DNA of 64,000 bases, from assembly GCF_000189635.1 (NCBI RefSeq), contig NW_002476426.1:930001-994000 (forward strand). The letters run 5' to 3'. This DNA is from Tetrahymena thermophila SB210 (lineage: Eukaryota > Ciliophora > Oligohymenophorea > Hymenostomatida > Tetrahymenidae). A program made the position numbers and the translations under genes. Positions within the stretch are counted from its first letter, which is position 1. Each line of letters opens with the position of its first letter. This document shows, piece after piece, positions 13,599 through 25,000 of this stretch. Below the pieces are notes generated by a model. It ran no database searches, was not told the origin of the DNA, and saw nothing but the letters and a program-made list of their open reading frames with translations.

Positions 13599-14911
13599 AT
13601 GGATGGCAAAGGTAAATATGAGCAATTTGAAGACAATTTGAATTAGTCAACCGTTGTTTAGGAAGTAATGTTTGCGATTCGTTTTAGTTTTAAATGCAGT
13701 TATCACTGTTAAGATCTGCTACCATGCCAAATCGATTAAATATAATTTTTTGCAAATGCTTAATTTATAAATAATGAAATTAAAAATTTTATTGAAAATC
13801 AGCAAATTAACAAACTAAATAATTAGACATTCCATTAAGCAAAGTAGTTTTTAATAGCAATAACTATATTTCTTTCTTAAATTGCAAATTTTAGGTTGTT
13901 TCCAACACTAAAAAGAGCGTCTTCGCTTTTTTCATTATTAAAATTAAAAGCAATCAAAGTAGATATTCTGTAAAAAATTGGTAGAATTCTTAAACATAAA
14001 GTGAAAAAAGAAATAAAATAATAGATTATAAAAAGCAGAACCAATAAACTAAAAAATATTGAAAATGATTTATAATATTTGTCTTCTTAAAATTAATGAT
14101 ATTCGTTTAAAACTAGCAGTAAATAGTACTTCATCTCATTTAATAAAATGACATTGAATCATTAAAAGAGCTTGGCATAAAATATAAGAATATGAATTTC
14201 TTAGAGCCCTTTGCAGAAGCAGATATTGACACAAAAATCACTCCTTTAGTATGCGCCTGTTATTATGGTCGAAATGATATAGTAAAAATGTTGCTGGAAA
14301 ACGAGACTATTGATATCGATATGAGCACTGAAGAGGCTGGTCATACTCCTCTAACTATTTCTTGCATGACAGGAAACTACGAAATTCTTCGTATTTTAAC
14401 CTCAGGAGGTGCAGAAGTCAACAAACCTACAGCTTTTAACCACACTCCGTTTATTTGTTGTTTCTAGCGTCTTGAAGAGGAATAGAATGTATTTGAAAAT
14501 AGAAAAATATGCTTGAAAATGGCAGAACTATTACTTTAATTTGGAGCAGATATTAATTGGATTGTTGACAAGGTAAAAGGCTTTACACTTTTGTAACAGT
14601 TATGTGCCATTAAAATGGAATTAACTCCAAAGGAAAGAGAAACAAATTATGAAATTATTAAATTTTTAATCGAAAACGGAGCAAACAAGGAAATTCTTTC
14701 GAATAAAGGAAAGACAGCTTATCAATTAGCAGAAAAACATATAAATAAATAAGAGATCTAAGATCTACTTTTAAATGGTCATTAAATTTATTTTTATGGG
14801 CCTCATCGTTCTCCTAAAAACTCATAGAAATAGGAAGTTAAAGAAATGAATTAAAAAGGACCTTCAAAGATGAAATTTTTGGCTAATTACTTGAACTTCT
14901 GTAATAAATGA
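13599..14911 (+). CDS. Ankyrin-repeat protein
   Basis: Best model has two exons: 13599-13664 (22 codons, MDGKGKYEQFEDNLNQSTVV) and 14117-14911, joined in phase 0 across a 452-nt intron, for 286 aa. The second exon has clear ankyrin units: TPLVCACYYGRNDIVKMLLE, then GHTPLTISCMTGNYEILRIL with GGAEVN, a degenerate unit (MAELLLQFGADINW), and EIIKFLIENGANKEI with GKTAYQLAEKH. This suggests a protein-binding scaffold; the partner is unknown. The C-terminal ~45 residues are Lys/Gln-rich and basic. The intron sequence contains another short open stretch (13893-14060), so exon usage in the 5' part is less certain than the repeats. The repeat region is secure. Confidence 0.8.
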
Positions 14912-16288
14912 ATTAGGAAGAAGCGTACCTTTTAAGTGAGATAATTAGCGAATCTAATAATTTCTCATACATTTTTTTACAAAATATATATTTTAAAAGA
15001 TATTTTTGAGATTGCTTGATGACCCTCTTATCTTTTGTAATAACAAAATAAATAATAAACATATAAATATGAAACACAACTAAATTTTAAGACAATCAAC
15101 CTTCTTATAGCATTTTATAAATTAATCATTATATACTTTACTAGTCCAAAAAATCTAAAAATATAAAAAAATGAATAGTTTTTATTAAGCTTCAAATAAA
15201 AGTAAAATAAGTTAAGTAAGTGTCTAGATAAGCATGTAGGTAGATAGGTAGGTTGATTAGCTGCATCTTTTTTATTGATTGAAAAGTAGAATTATATATA
15301 ATTTTTATTTTCAATTATATTTATTCTTCAACTATATATGTATCAATTGTATTATTTGATAAATTAGTCTATAGTATCCAACTACCACTTCCCTTTTAAG
15401 TTAATTTATATCTTCTTTTTAGTAATTAGCAACTCAAAGTAATGCAAAATATTATTAATTTCACTCATAAAATAATTTTTAATGATAAGTTCTTTTGAAA
15501 AAAATTTATAAGTTTGATTAAATGGTTTTTTATTTAATAATATTAATAATTAATAGATCTAAATTTAATTTAAACAAATTCAAAAAAAAAAAAAATATTG
15601 ATTTTAGTGTATAGGTTATTATACATAAAACAGATAACAAATTAGTAGTCAAATAAAATATTAAATAAGTATATTTTATGAGTTTAATTCAATTTTTATC
15701 ATTTTAAATATTTTCTGATATAATAAAATAAAGTTCATAGAGTTTGAAAAAAGATTTTAAGAAATTTAGCAATTAATCAAATAAAGACAAATTATATTTA
15801 TTTATTTTTTAATCAACTTAGAAGATGGTAGCTTGTTTATTAAAATTTTGAACATAAAATTAACTTTCATTTCTTTTTGATTGAAATAACTTAATCCTTG
15901 AATTATTATTAAAACTAAAAATTATTTTATTTTTTATGTATGAAGGAAGTATGATTCTAAATTTGATGTAAAAAATTCAATCTCACAATTTGCTTTTTTC
16001 AATCACTTATCCTTATGTTTAAAAGGCGTTTATTGCTTTAAGAAATTCAGTGCCATTCAAACAAAGATAATAAATAATTACGTTAATTAGAATCTTAATA
16101 TATTTAGAATATAGTAAAATACTGCTTTATATTAATGCGATTTAAACATATAAAATCTATATAACTAGTTATTAAGCAAAAGTTTTTTGTTCTAAAATAG
16201 AAAAATTTTAAAAAAAAAAACAAAAAAGGAGTTTAAAGTTAAAACATAAATTCTTGAAATTTAAAAAAATAGCCTATCACAAACTTAA
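14912..16288. other. AT-rich spacer
   Basis: About 1.4 kb between two plus-strand genes. It contains a short GTAGGTAGATAGGTAGGTTG repeat near 15235-15260 and a slightly GC-richer patch around 15990-16060 that encodes nothing convincing. Otherwise only A/T runs were seen. Confidence 0.55.
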
Positions 16289-16900
16289 ATGAAGATTTAT
16301 TTAAATATATACGACTTAGCCAAAGCAAATTATTACCTACATTCTTTAGGATTTGGAATATACCATACTGGTATTTAAGTTGGGTCTGCTGAATACCATT
16401 TTGGTGGACATGAAGGAAGCTCAACTGGTGTTTGCTAAACAGAACCTAAGGAATATACAAGCAATGTTATTTTCAGAGATTCTATATATCTGGGAGAATG
16501 TAATCTTAGTTATAGCCAAGTTAATAGCATTTTAGAAGAATTAAAAAGAGATTTTGTTGGCAATTCATACGATGTCCTCACACGCAATTGCAATCACTTC
16601 TCAAATGCAGTATGCTAAAGACTCTTAAATAAATCAATACCTTCTTACATTAATAGAATTGCATATGTTGGTAATATGTTTAGGTGTTGCATTCCTTCTG
16701 CTCTTGTAGCAGGTCCTGGTAGTGATCCCACTAGATAAGATAATAACTACAGTGGTTCCTCAAAATAATCACCTCCAGATTCTGAGAATATTGCTTTCAA
16801 GGCTTTCAAGGGAAATGGTGTATCAATAGGAGGAGCAAGTAAATCCAGCTCAAAAAATTCAAAATAAGGTTATATATAATAACATGACATTGAAAATTGA
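16289..16900 (+). CDS. PPPDE (DeSI-type) cysteine isopeptidase
   Basis: Single-exon gene of 203 aa. The PPPDE fold fills residues ~1-150: MKIYLNIYDLAKA, then GFGIYHTGIQVGSAEYHFGG, and RNCNHFSNAVCQRLL. The putative catalytic dyad is His26 (in YHTGI) and Cys101 (in RNCNHFS), both at the expected places. By family this is a papain-like thiol protease that removes SUMO or ubiquitin from substrates (the DeSI-1/DeSI-2 group) in cytosol or nucleus. INRIAYVGNMFRCCIP after the catalytic Cys resembles the end of DeSI-2-type domains. The tail is Ser/Gly/Lys-rich. The start ATG immediately precedes the conserved first strand. It has an intact active site and no introns. Length is close to family members. 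Confidence 0.92.
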
Positions 16901-18633
16901 ATAAAAAATAATAAAAACTAGGGTTAGCTTAAAGCTTCCAAAATTATATATTAAAAATTTAATCTCCAGCAAGAAAAAATATCAAAAAATAAAATATGAT
17001 AGACCATACTTTGAATGAAAAAAAATACCTTTAAAATAAAAAAAAATATAATGCAAGCTTAAAACCTTCAAAAAAAAAAATTCTCTATGTAAAAATTCAG
17101 ATATAAAACAACCAACCATTGGAGTATCAAATTATATTTATAGTCTTTTATTTCATTTTGTATGTTTTTTATAATGAATTTCAAACTAAGTGATGGATAA
17201 ATGTATGCTTTCATTAGAAAAATATTATAAATATTGTTTATAATTTACTCTAAAAATTTCCTTTTTAGAAATAATTTACATAATTTATTTAAGCACTATA
17301 CTAACTTTTTCCTTAATTTATTCGCATACTTTTGCAAAATGTAAATGTTATTAAATTGTTTGGTCAGTATTATTTTACAATACAAATAATAGAAAGATGC
17401 TCTAATAAATTTGAAAATTTAATTAAGATGTAAAATTTGATTGTAAATAAATATAAGCAAAAATATTAAAATAAATACATATATACACACATTTATTTAT
17501 TTGCTTTTATCAGTGTATTTAATTTAAAAACAAAAATTTAGTATCACTTTGTCTTTAACACAAACAAGATTTCTAATTTCATTTCAGATGTTGTTTGAAA
17601 ATCTCCATTAATTTTTTTTAAAAAAGAAGCTAAAATTCTCTAGAAAAGCAGTTGTTTACTCTCTTTTTCTTATATATCCAATTACCTATGTGTTTTGGTG
17701 TTATAAAATGAACGAATTGTGGGTAAAAATCATCAATCAATATCTTTATTTGCATTAATTCAGAAATTTCTATTTCTCGAGTTTACTTTGCTATTTTATA
17801 CCAACAGTTTAAAAACAATTTAAGATTCTTACATCCTGAAATTTTTCATCCATCGTTAAAAAGATATGATGACTTATTAAACAAAAGAAGTAACCCACTA
17901 GTTGCTGAAGTACATTTTAGCTTTTTTCTAAGACACTTAACAATATATTTACTATTAAAAGGAAATTTAAGAGCTTAATTCATTTGATCCTAGTAATAGA
18001 GTAGATACCGTTTTAAACAATTTAAAATAAGGAGGATAACCACTTTATAGCTGATTTAAGCAATTAAAATAAAGATTTATTCAATTATATTTAGTTTTTT
18101 ATAAGCTAATTAATCAAACTCTAATTATAAACATTTAAGAATTAATTTAATACAAAATAAAATAATTGAAACTATTTAAATTAATTTTAATTATATAAAA
18201 AAAACTTTATTTTAATTTTTGTCAATTTAAGTCAACAAAATACTACTAGTTTAGGTGTAAAAAATTGGGCTAAATAATTAATTAGTATAATTCGGTTTAT
18301 TTTAATCAATAAACCAATTATCTATCTTATTTCCTTCTTAAATTTTTGATAATATTCAAATTTTTACACATCGAATTCAAAACTGAAAATTTTATGTTTG
18401 CAGTTAGTAATTAACTAAATTAATTTAATTTCGTAATTATCGATGCAAATAATTTAGAAATAATATTTGTAAATATATGTAAAACATAATTAATATTTTT
18501 AAGATACTTAATTAACTCAAATAATTATATTCAAAATTAATAGATAAATAGATACATAAATACCTACATACAAGCATATTTATATACTTAAACAAAAGAT
18601 TTTTACATAGTCATTTTTATTATTTGGTGTCAG
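16901..18633. other. Spacer with a possible gene relic
   Basis: Mostly AT-rich. The stretch 17560-18030 has somewhat more G/C and is open on both strands apart from TGA interruptions. On the minus strand a frame starting at an ATG near 17985 (MNQALKFPFNSKYIVKC...) is broken by one TGA and then stays open for about 85 codons. On the plus strand a frame of about 100 codons is open from about 17713 to 17990. In this base composition, frames of 60-100 codons arise by chance, so no gene is called. Confidence 0.35.
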
Positions 18634-21119
18634 ATGTAGAATAAAGAAAAGTTTATGAATAGTCTGACCTAGTGCTAAAGAAAGGAACTTGAGGAGTTTT
18701 AAATGAGGATCTAGAAAGCACAAGAAGATTCAACAAAACAAACAACAGGAATGTAAATTGTAAACAATTTCAAAGCAGAAAATGAGCAAAGTAGTAAAAT
18801 TAAATCATACTAAGGATAAGAATATCTTAAAAATAAAAATGCTTCTGTAGACATAAACACTTGCATTCAATCTCCTTTAAATACAGGTAATTATTTTAAT
18901 GGATACCTATTATATATATTATTAAAAGTAAATCAATTATTAGCTAAAATTAAAAGTAATTAAAAAAGAAAGATGATTCATAATTTTACATATTAATAAT
19001 AAAATTAATTTTAGAAGATAAATTAAAATGGTTCATAATATTTTTATTTGATAAAAGATAAAGAAAAGTTTGGTTTAGATTCTTTGAAATCGCCTTGGTC
19101 AATCTTAAAATTAGAAAATACAGGGTCAAATTTCAATAATACCTCTCAAATGAATACTTTGAGTTTGATAGGAGAAAACAGAATGACACCTAAAGATTTT
19201 GATGAATTATTGTATATAAAAAAAGTGAATCACTATAATTAGTTATCCAATGTAAATGCTGAATAGATGCTCAAAAAAATGTAATCAAATACTGATTCTA
19301 GTCATGTATTGTTAAAAAATAGTAGCAAGAAAGAATTTTTACCTGTAGAACTTGATTAAGATATATAAAATAAATCTTAATAATAAATAATTCAGTAAGA
19401 GCAAGATAAATCTTAGTTGAATAACTACTTCAATAATGGATAATCAAATATTAGTCATCCTAATTCACAAGTCAAAAGCAGACTTTAGGTAAAGAGCATT
19501 AAAATGTATGAAACAGAAAATAGTTTTGTTTAGCCCAAAAGATTAAATCTAGATTCTAGTTTTTAAAGAAAGAGTAATTTTTCTATTGATAAAGAAAACT
19601 AAAATAATAATTAGAATGACTAAACATCAGAAAAATTTATTGAAAGCTAAAATATGAGATAAGAGGTTTCTAATAATTAATAATATTTGAATAATCTCTT
19701 AGCTGGTGATAAATTAGAATTTAAATAATAAAATAACAGCTCAAAAAATATTGAACTGATCCCACCTGAAATTGCATAAAAAAGAGAAAATCCTTTTAGA
19801 AATTAAAATTAATAAAAAGATGTTTAAACTCAAAATAGCACAAAATATGGTAAACTCTAAACAATTGAAAATCAAGATCTAAAAAAAAGATTTGAAAATA
19901 AATTAATTGGTGAACATAAAAGATCAGAGGATGATTAAATGATCACATCTACTTCATCATCAGGAGTTAAAAGAGTCTAATTTTCTATGGATGTTACAAC
20001 AGCACATAATTAAAATATGAAGGAAAAATAATCTCAAGAGCTTAAAAATATTCTTTTTTAAAACTAAAAAATCTAATCTGACCCTTAGTTTTAAATTTAG
20101 TAGCAATACAAAAATAATACAACAAATAATTTTACTAATCAAATAATTTAAAAGAAAAATTCTTTTGTAGATATTCCTTAACCAATTTCCAATCCTCTGT
20201 TAAATAATAACAACAATAACAATACAAGTTTTAACTAAAGTAATCAAAATATTAAGAGTAATAGTAGCTACTTAAGTGCATCTAACAATATTAATTCTAA
20301 CAATGCTATGTTGGCTGCTATAAACATGGATAGAAGTCATAGCTCATCATTCAATAATTTTATTTTAAACAATGCAAATGAAAGTAATAAGCAACTAATT
20401 TAAGCTCTATCTAACCTCAAAAATGAATACAGAAGAAGTTTTTATAGCAGACAGATTGATAGTATTTTAGAAGAAAAAGTAAGATAGCATCATTCTAGAG
20501 AAAATTCTAGAGATAAATTACAAATAGAAGGGTTAAATAATTCTAAAAATGAGTTACACAAGAGACCATTAACTGCAAAATTGATATAATCAACTTTACA
20601 TAGAAAAAATTCTTTAATAGATAAGTAGTAAAACAATAAATTTTAAAATACCCACTCAAATCAAGATAGCAAGTTAAATCATCCTGGTGATTCTTTTGGC
20701 CATCAAAGCACCATATCAGTAATATAAAACAAAAATAACATTAATTCTAATTAATACAGAGAAAAAAATTCAAAGCATTTGAATAATCTATCACTTAGCT
20801 CTGCCAAATAGCTTGAAATAAATGAAAAAGCTGTCAATAATGAAAGCTTGTCAAAAGTAAATGCATTAAATAATATAACTTTCTCAAAAATTTAAACCTC
20901 TAAGAGTAACATTGAGTAAATTTGTTTTATTTTAATTGAAATAATGATAATAAATATTTTTTAAAAAGTATCAGTAGTCCTAAAGAAATAGATAGTGCTT
21001 TAAACAAAAAAATTAACCTAGATAACTCAAAAGATATTCAATTACTATTTAATCTTATTAGAGATCATGTTTAGAAATGTCCAAATTTTTGTAATGAAAT
21101 TTCTAAATTCCTTGAATGA
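18634..21119 (+). CDS. Long Asn/Gln/Ser-rich protein, function unknown
   Basis: Three exons with introns at 18887-19057 and about 20918-20970, giving roughly 765 residues. I recognise no folded domain. The chain is low-complexity, rich in Asn, Gln, Ser and Lys, with poly-Asn tracts (around 20200-20300), and looks mostly disordered. A short segment SGVKRVQFSMD contains KRVQF, which fits the RVxF consensus for docking to protein phosphatase 1; this is a motif match only. The last ~30 residues (KDIQLLFNLIRDHVQKCPNF) look helical and less biased, and their coding DNA is duplicated just beyond the stop (see the repeat entry). The start is the first ATG with downstream phase continuity. Reading-frame length far exceeds chance, so the gene is real although its role is unknown. 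Confidence 0.72.
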
Positions 21120-21233
21120 GAGAAACCTAGATAACACAAAAGATATTCAATTACTATTTAATCTTATTAGAGATCATATTTAGAAATGTCCAAATTTTTG
21201 TAATGAAATTTCTAAATTCCTTGAATGAGAGAA
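21015..21233 (+). repeat. 109-bp tandem duplication across a stop codon
   Basis: Two head-to-tail copies with a 109-bp period: 21015-21123 and 21124-21233. They differ at only two positions that I can see (AACTCAAAAG versus AACACAAAAG, and CATGTTTAG versus CATATTTAG). Copy 1 encodes the last residues and TGA stop of the preceding gene. Copy 2 repeats the same coding stretch and TGA downstream, in the presumed 3' untranslated region. Near identity suggests a recent event. Confidence 0.93.
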
Positions 21234-22020
21234 GGTATTTATTTTATTCTTTTTTAATTTGTATATAAACATTTTATAATAACTAATATATAAAAAATAA
21301 TTTACTTGTATTTTTTCCTTCTAAAATAATCCTTATAAAGCTAAATTTAATTTATGTTCGTTTATCTAAGATTTTGTTAAATTTTGTAATACGCTTTTAA
21401 AAATAAATTTAAAAAAATAACTCAAAATAAAATTTATGAATTAATTTATTTTATTTTAAAATAAAAATTATTTTTTGCTTTATGAAATTTAAAAAAAAGC
21501 TTGATTATAAAAAAAATAAATAATAATTTTTGTTATTTATTTAAATTGAATAATTTTGTGAGTAGAATCATTTGAAATAATTTCCTGAATTTTGTTAAGA
21601 TAAAAAATATTCATCTGTTTTTGATACTTAATTGATATTTAATTTTAAAGATACATCAATATTAATTATCAACATATTAATCATAAATATATTTAGATAT
21701 ATAACCTTTTATTAATTTAATTTTTGAATTATTTTCACTTTATAATAAAGAGAAAAGAAAAACTTTGAAACTCCTTTTTAAAAGATTTAAAACCAGTTTA
21801 TTTTAATAATACAAAATATATATAAACAACAACTTTGTATTTGCTATTAATAAAGTAAACTATATTGATTAGCCTTTACTATATAAGTTAATAACTCCTT
21901 CAAATAGCGTAGCAGTTCTAGTATTAATTCAGTTAATAGCGAATAAATATATTAGCTTAAATACTTTAGATTTTAGCTTATTGATAGCAATAAATATATA
22001 TTTTAATTAGTTTCTGATAG
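21234..22020. other. AT-rich spacer upstream of CFAP54
   Basis: About 0.8 kb of nearly pure A/T sequence, slightly GC-richer at 21840-21960. No coding stretch. The CFAP54 promoter is presumably in this interval. Confidence 0.55.
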
Positions 22021-25000
22021 ATGGATAAAAAAAATTTAAAAGCACCTCAATAGCAAGGAGCTTAAGGTTAAAAAGCAGCTCCTTAGGGTTAAGAGCAAGC
22101 AGTGGCAAGATAAGGAGTTAAATTTGCAGATCAAAAAAATAGGTAGGGAAATTTACTTCAACCTGCTATTAATGAAGATATTCCTCTTGACATTTCAAAT
22201 CTTAAGTATAAGAATGCTAATGATACTTAAGAATATTGTCTAGATGTTTTTAATTAAGTAGAAATAAGCTTTAAAAAATATTTGGAAAATGATCCAAAAG
22301 TCAAAAGAAAAGATACTGCAAAAGCACTTAAGTCTTTATTGGATATGTTAAAAAAAGTTTTAGCATAATTAAACTTAGGAACGTTTGAAGATAAGGTTAA
22401 AAATTACTATCTAACTTATAATGCAACAATTTATGTGATCGATATTTGCTAATTTTTGCGCAAAAGTGTTTATTCGGCACTTTGTGTTGATTATATTGCC
22501 TTTTGCATAGTTTCATTAGAAGGCAATATTATTCTTATTAGAGTTAAATATATTGAGTGGAGAGTTAAAATGTATATTGAGCTCGCAAATGTTTATAATG
22601 AATGCGGATCTATTTCTGCTGCAAGTAAAACAATTGAACTTGCTCTAAATAAGGTATTAGAATCAAAAGCTTTAGAAGAAAAAGACCCACCTCTTCCTGA
22701 TTACATGCAAAAACTTTTTACTAATAATTTACGTATCTTAAGATCACTTGATTTAAAATATAAATTACAGGTAATAGAATTTTAAATTGATTACATTATT
22801 TGTTGATTTTTATTATTACATTCTTTACGCATAAAATTATTTTAAATAAATTTAAAGATTTTGTAAGGGATTGGTAAATCTTAAATTAAAATTTTTGTTA
22901 TATTAGAGCCAGACATTAAATGTTGAAGCTTGGAAAAAGAAAGTAGAAGAAGTGTTTGCTGATGATCCTGAAGGCAAATGCATAGCCGTTGTAGAGTCAT
23001 TAAGGTGTAATAACTCAAAATTTTCAAATACAGTAGAGAGAAAGGGAGCATAGTTTAGCTGGAAAGAAGGAGCACTGTAAGCTAGTTACGATATTTTTAA
23101 GTAAGATATTGACTTAGTAGTATTAGCTCTTGAATAGTAGAATAAAAAAATTGAAAGAGAAATAGAGGCCTCTAAAATAAACTTTTCTAATCTGACTCAA
23201 GAATAAAAAGTTGAGTTGAAGTAAAAAAATGATGAGTTTAATTCTGGATTAGTCAAAGAAAAAGAATGGAAGAAAGCTTCAGCCAGAATTCCTTTAGAAT
23301 ATCACATTGAGTTGATTCATTATGCTTATGAAGTAATTTAAATTATTCTATATTCATCTTTTATTTATTTACTAAATTTTTGTAGGTTAGAAACGAACAA
23401 GTATTTGATGAACTCACCAGAACAGCTTTAGTTAGAACTACTTTTAGAAGGCTTGAAGTGCCATATATTGTTGACATAGATATTATAGCTGATTATGATC
23501 CGAATCCAAATATTCCTAATGGTTACGAAAGAATTCCTATAGATATAAATGAAGCATCTTTGAGAATGGAACTAAAGAAATTGCGTAATAAAAATAAAGG
23601 AAATAAAGGAGGCGCTTCTTAATAAACTGAAAAAAAAGAAGAAGAAAAGAAAGATGATAAAAAGAAGAATGATAAAGCAAATGCATAGAAGGGAGGATAA
23701 GCTACAAATGCAGTTTCAGCTTAATAAAATTAGTAACAATTAAGACTAGCTAGAGGTATCGATGCTACTCCTGAAGAATTAGCAGAGATAAATCATGTTT
23801 ATGTTTACTTAGTAATAAAAAGAAGTGCTAATCCAGAGGGCGCAATATATGATATGGATATTATAATGTATGATGAATAGGATGAAAGGGGACCATATTA
23901 GAAAATTAAAGAAGGATGGAAGGCAATAGCTATTCCTGTTAAGTAATACACAGGTGTTTAAGAAACTACTCACAATATTCCCTATCTACTTATCAAACAC
24001 AGTGCAGAATCTCTTAAAAATGAAGATGAAAAAATAACTCTTATTAGTGATGTGAGACCACTTTTCGGAAGAAATCCTCTAATTCGCCCAGATGTTGGAT
24101 TTAATAAAATAGAATGTGACTTACGATAGGTACCTAAAGAATTTATCCGTTCTCCAAATATGGAGTATGTTTACTTAACATTTAAAAAAGAAGATTTCTT
24201 CTTTGTTAACGAAAGAGAGTTACTAATAATGGTGAATTTTATGAACCTCGAAAGAACTTTTGGCCGTGATTAAATAAGTAAATTATAAAATTAATTTTGT
24301 TATTTTTAATTAATCAAAATTATTATATTTTAGAAACTCTTGAGGATGAAAAGAGAGTTGAGCTTGATCTAGTTTATGATATAAATAAGCTTGAAGAATT
24401 AATAAAAACAGTTAAAGATACACTAGTTGGGCCATTAGGGTAGCAATTTTATGTGGAAAGAAAAGACTTTCTTTGCAATTTAGCATTCTATATTTGGAAT
24501 AAATATATTACAAGTTAATTATATTAAATTGAATTCGTTTACGAATAGCGTTTGTGTGAAGAAATTACTGATAAGATATATGAACAATATAGAGAATTAA
24601 TTGTAAAGTCAAGACCAGTTTTCACAGAAGCATTAAAAGTATTTAACAAAATTATGCTTAGAAATCCTGAAGCTGATATCTTATGGGTTTCGAAATATAA
24701 TATTGAACTTACAAGACTATTAGAAGAACAGGAAGAATTTAAGTAGGCTAGTCAGAATTTAAGAGAATGTTTACAGCGTATTGTGGCTTACAGAGATTAG
24801 TTTATGGAAAGAGGTGTAGAGAGTTAAAGAGATAAATTCCTTCCTTTTACAATAACTTGCAATAATAGAAAAATCAAGGAAACTATTTAAAAAATGAAAG
24901 AAAGCTATGTAGAAACAAAGAATAAGTTAAATGCTTAAATTCGCTATAATAAAAGACTTAAAACAGCTCAAAATGCTGGTAAGAAATTTGTAGATTTAGA

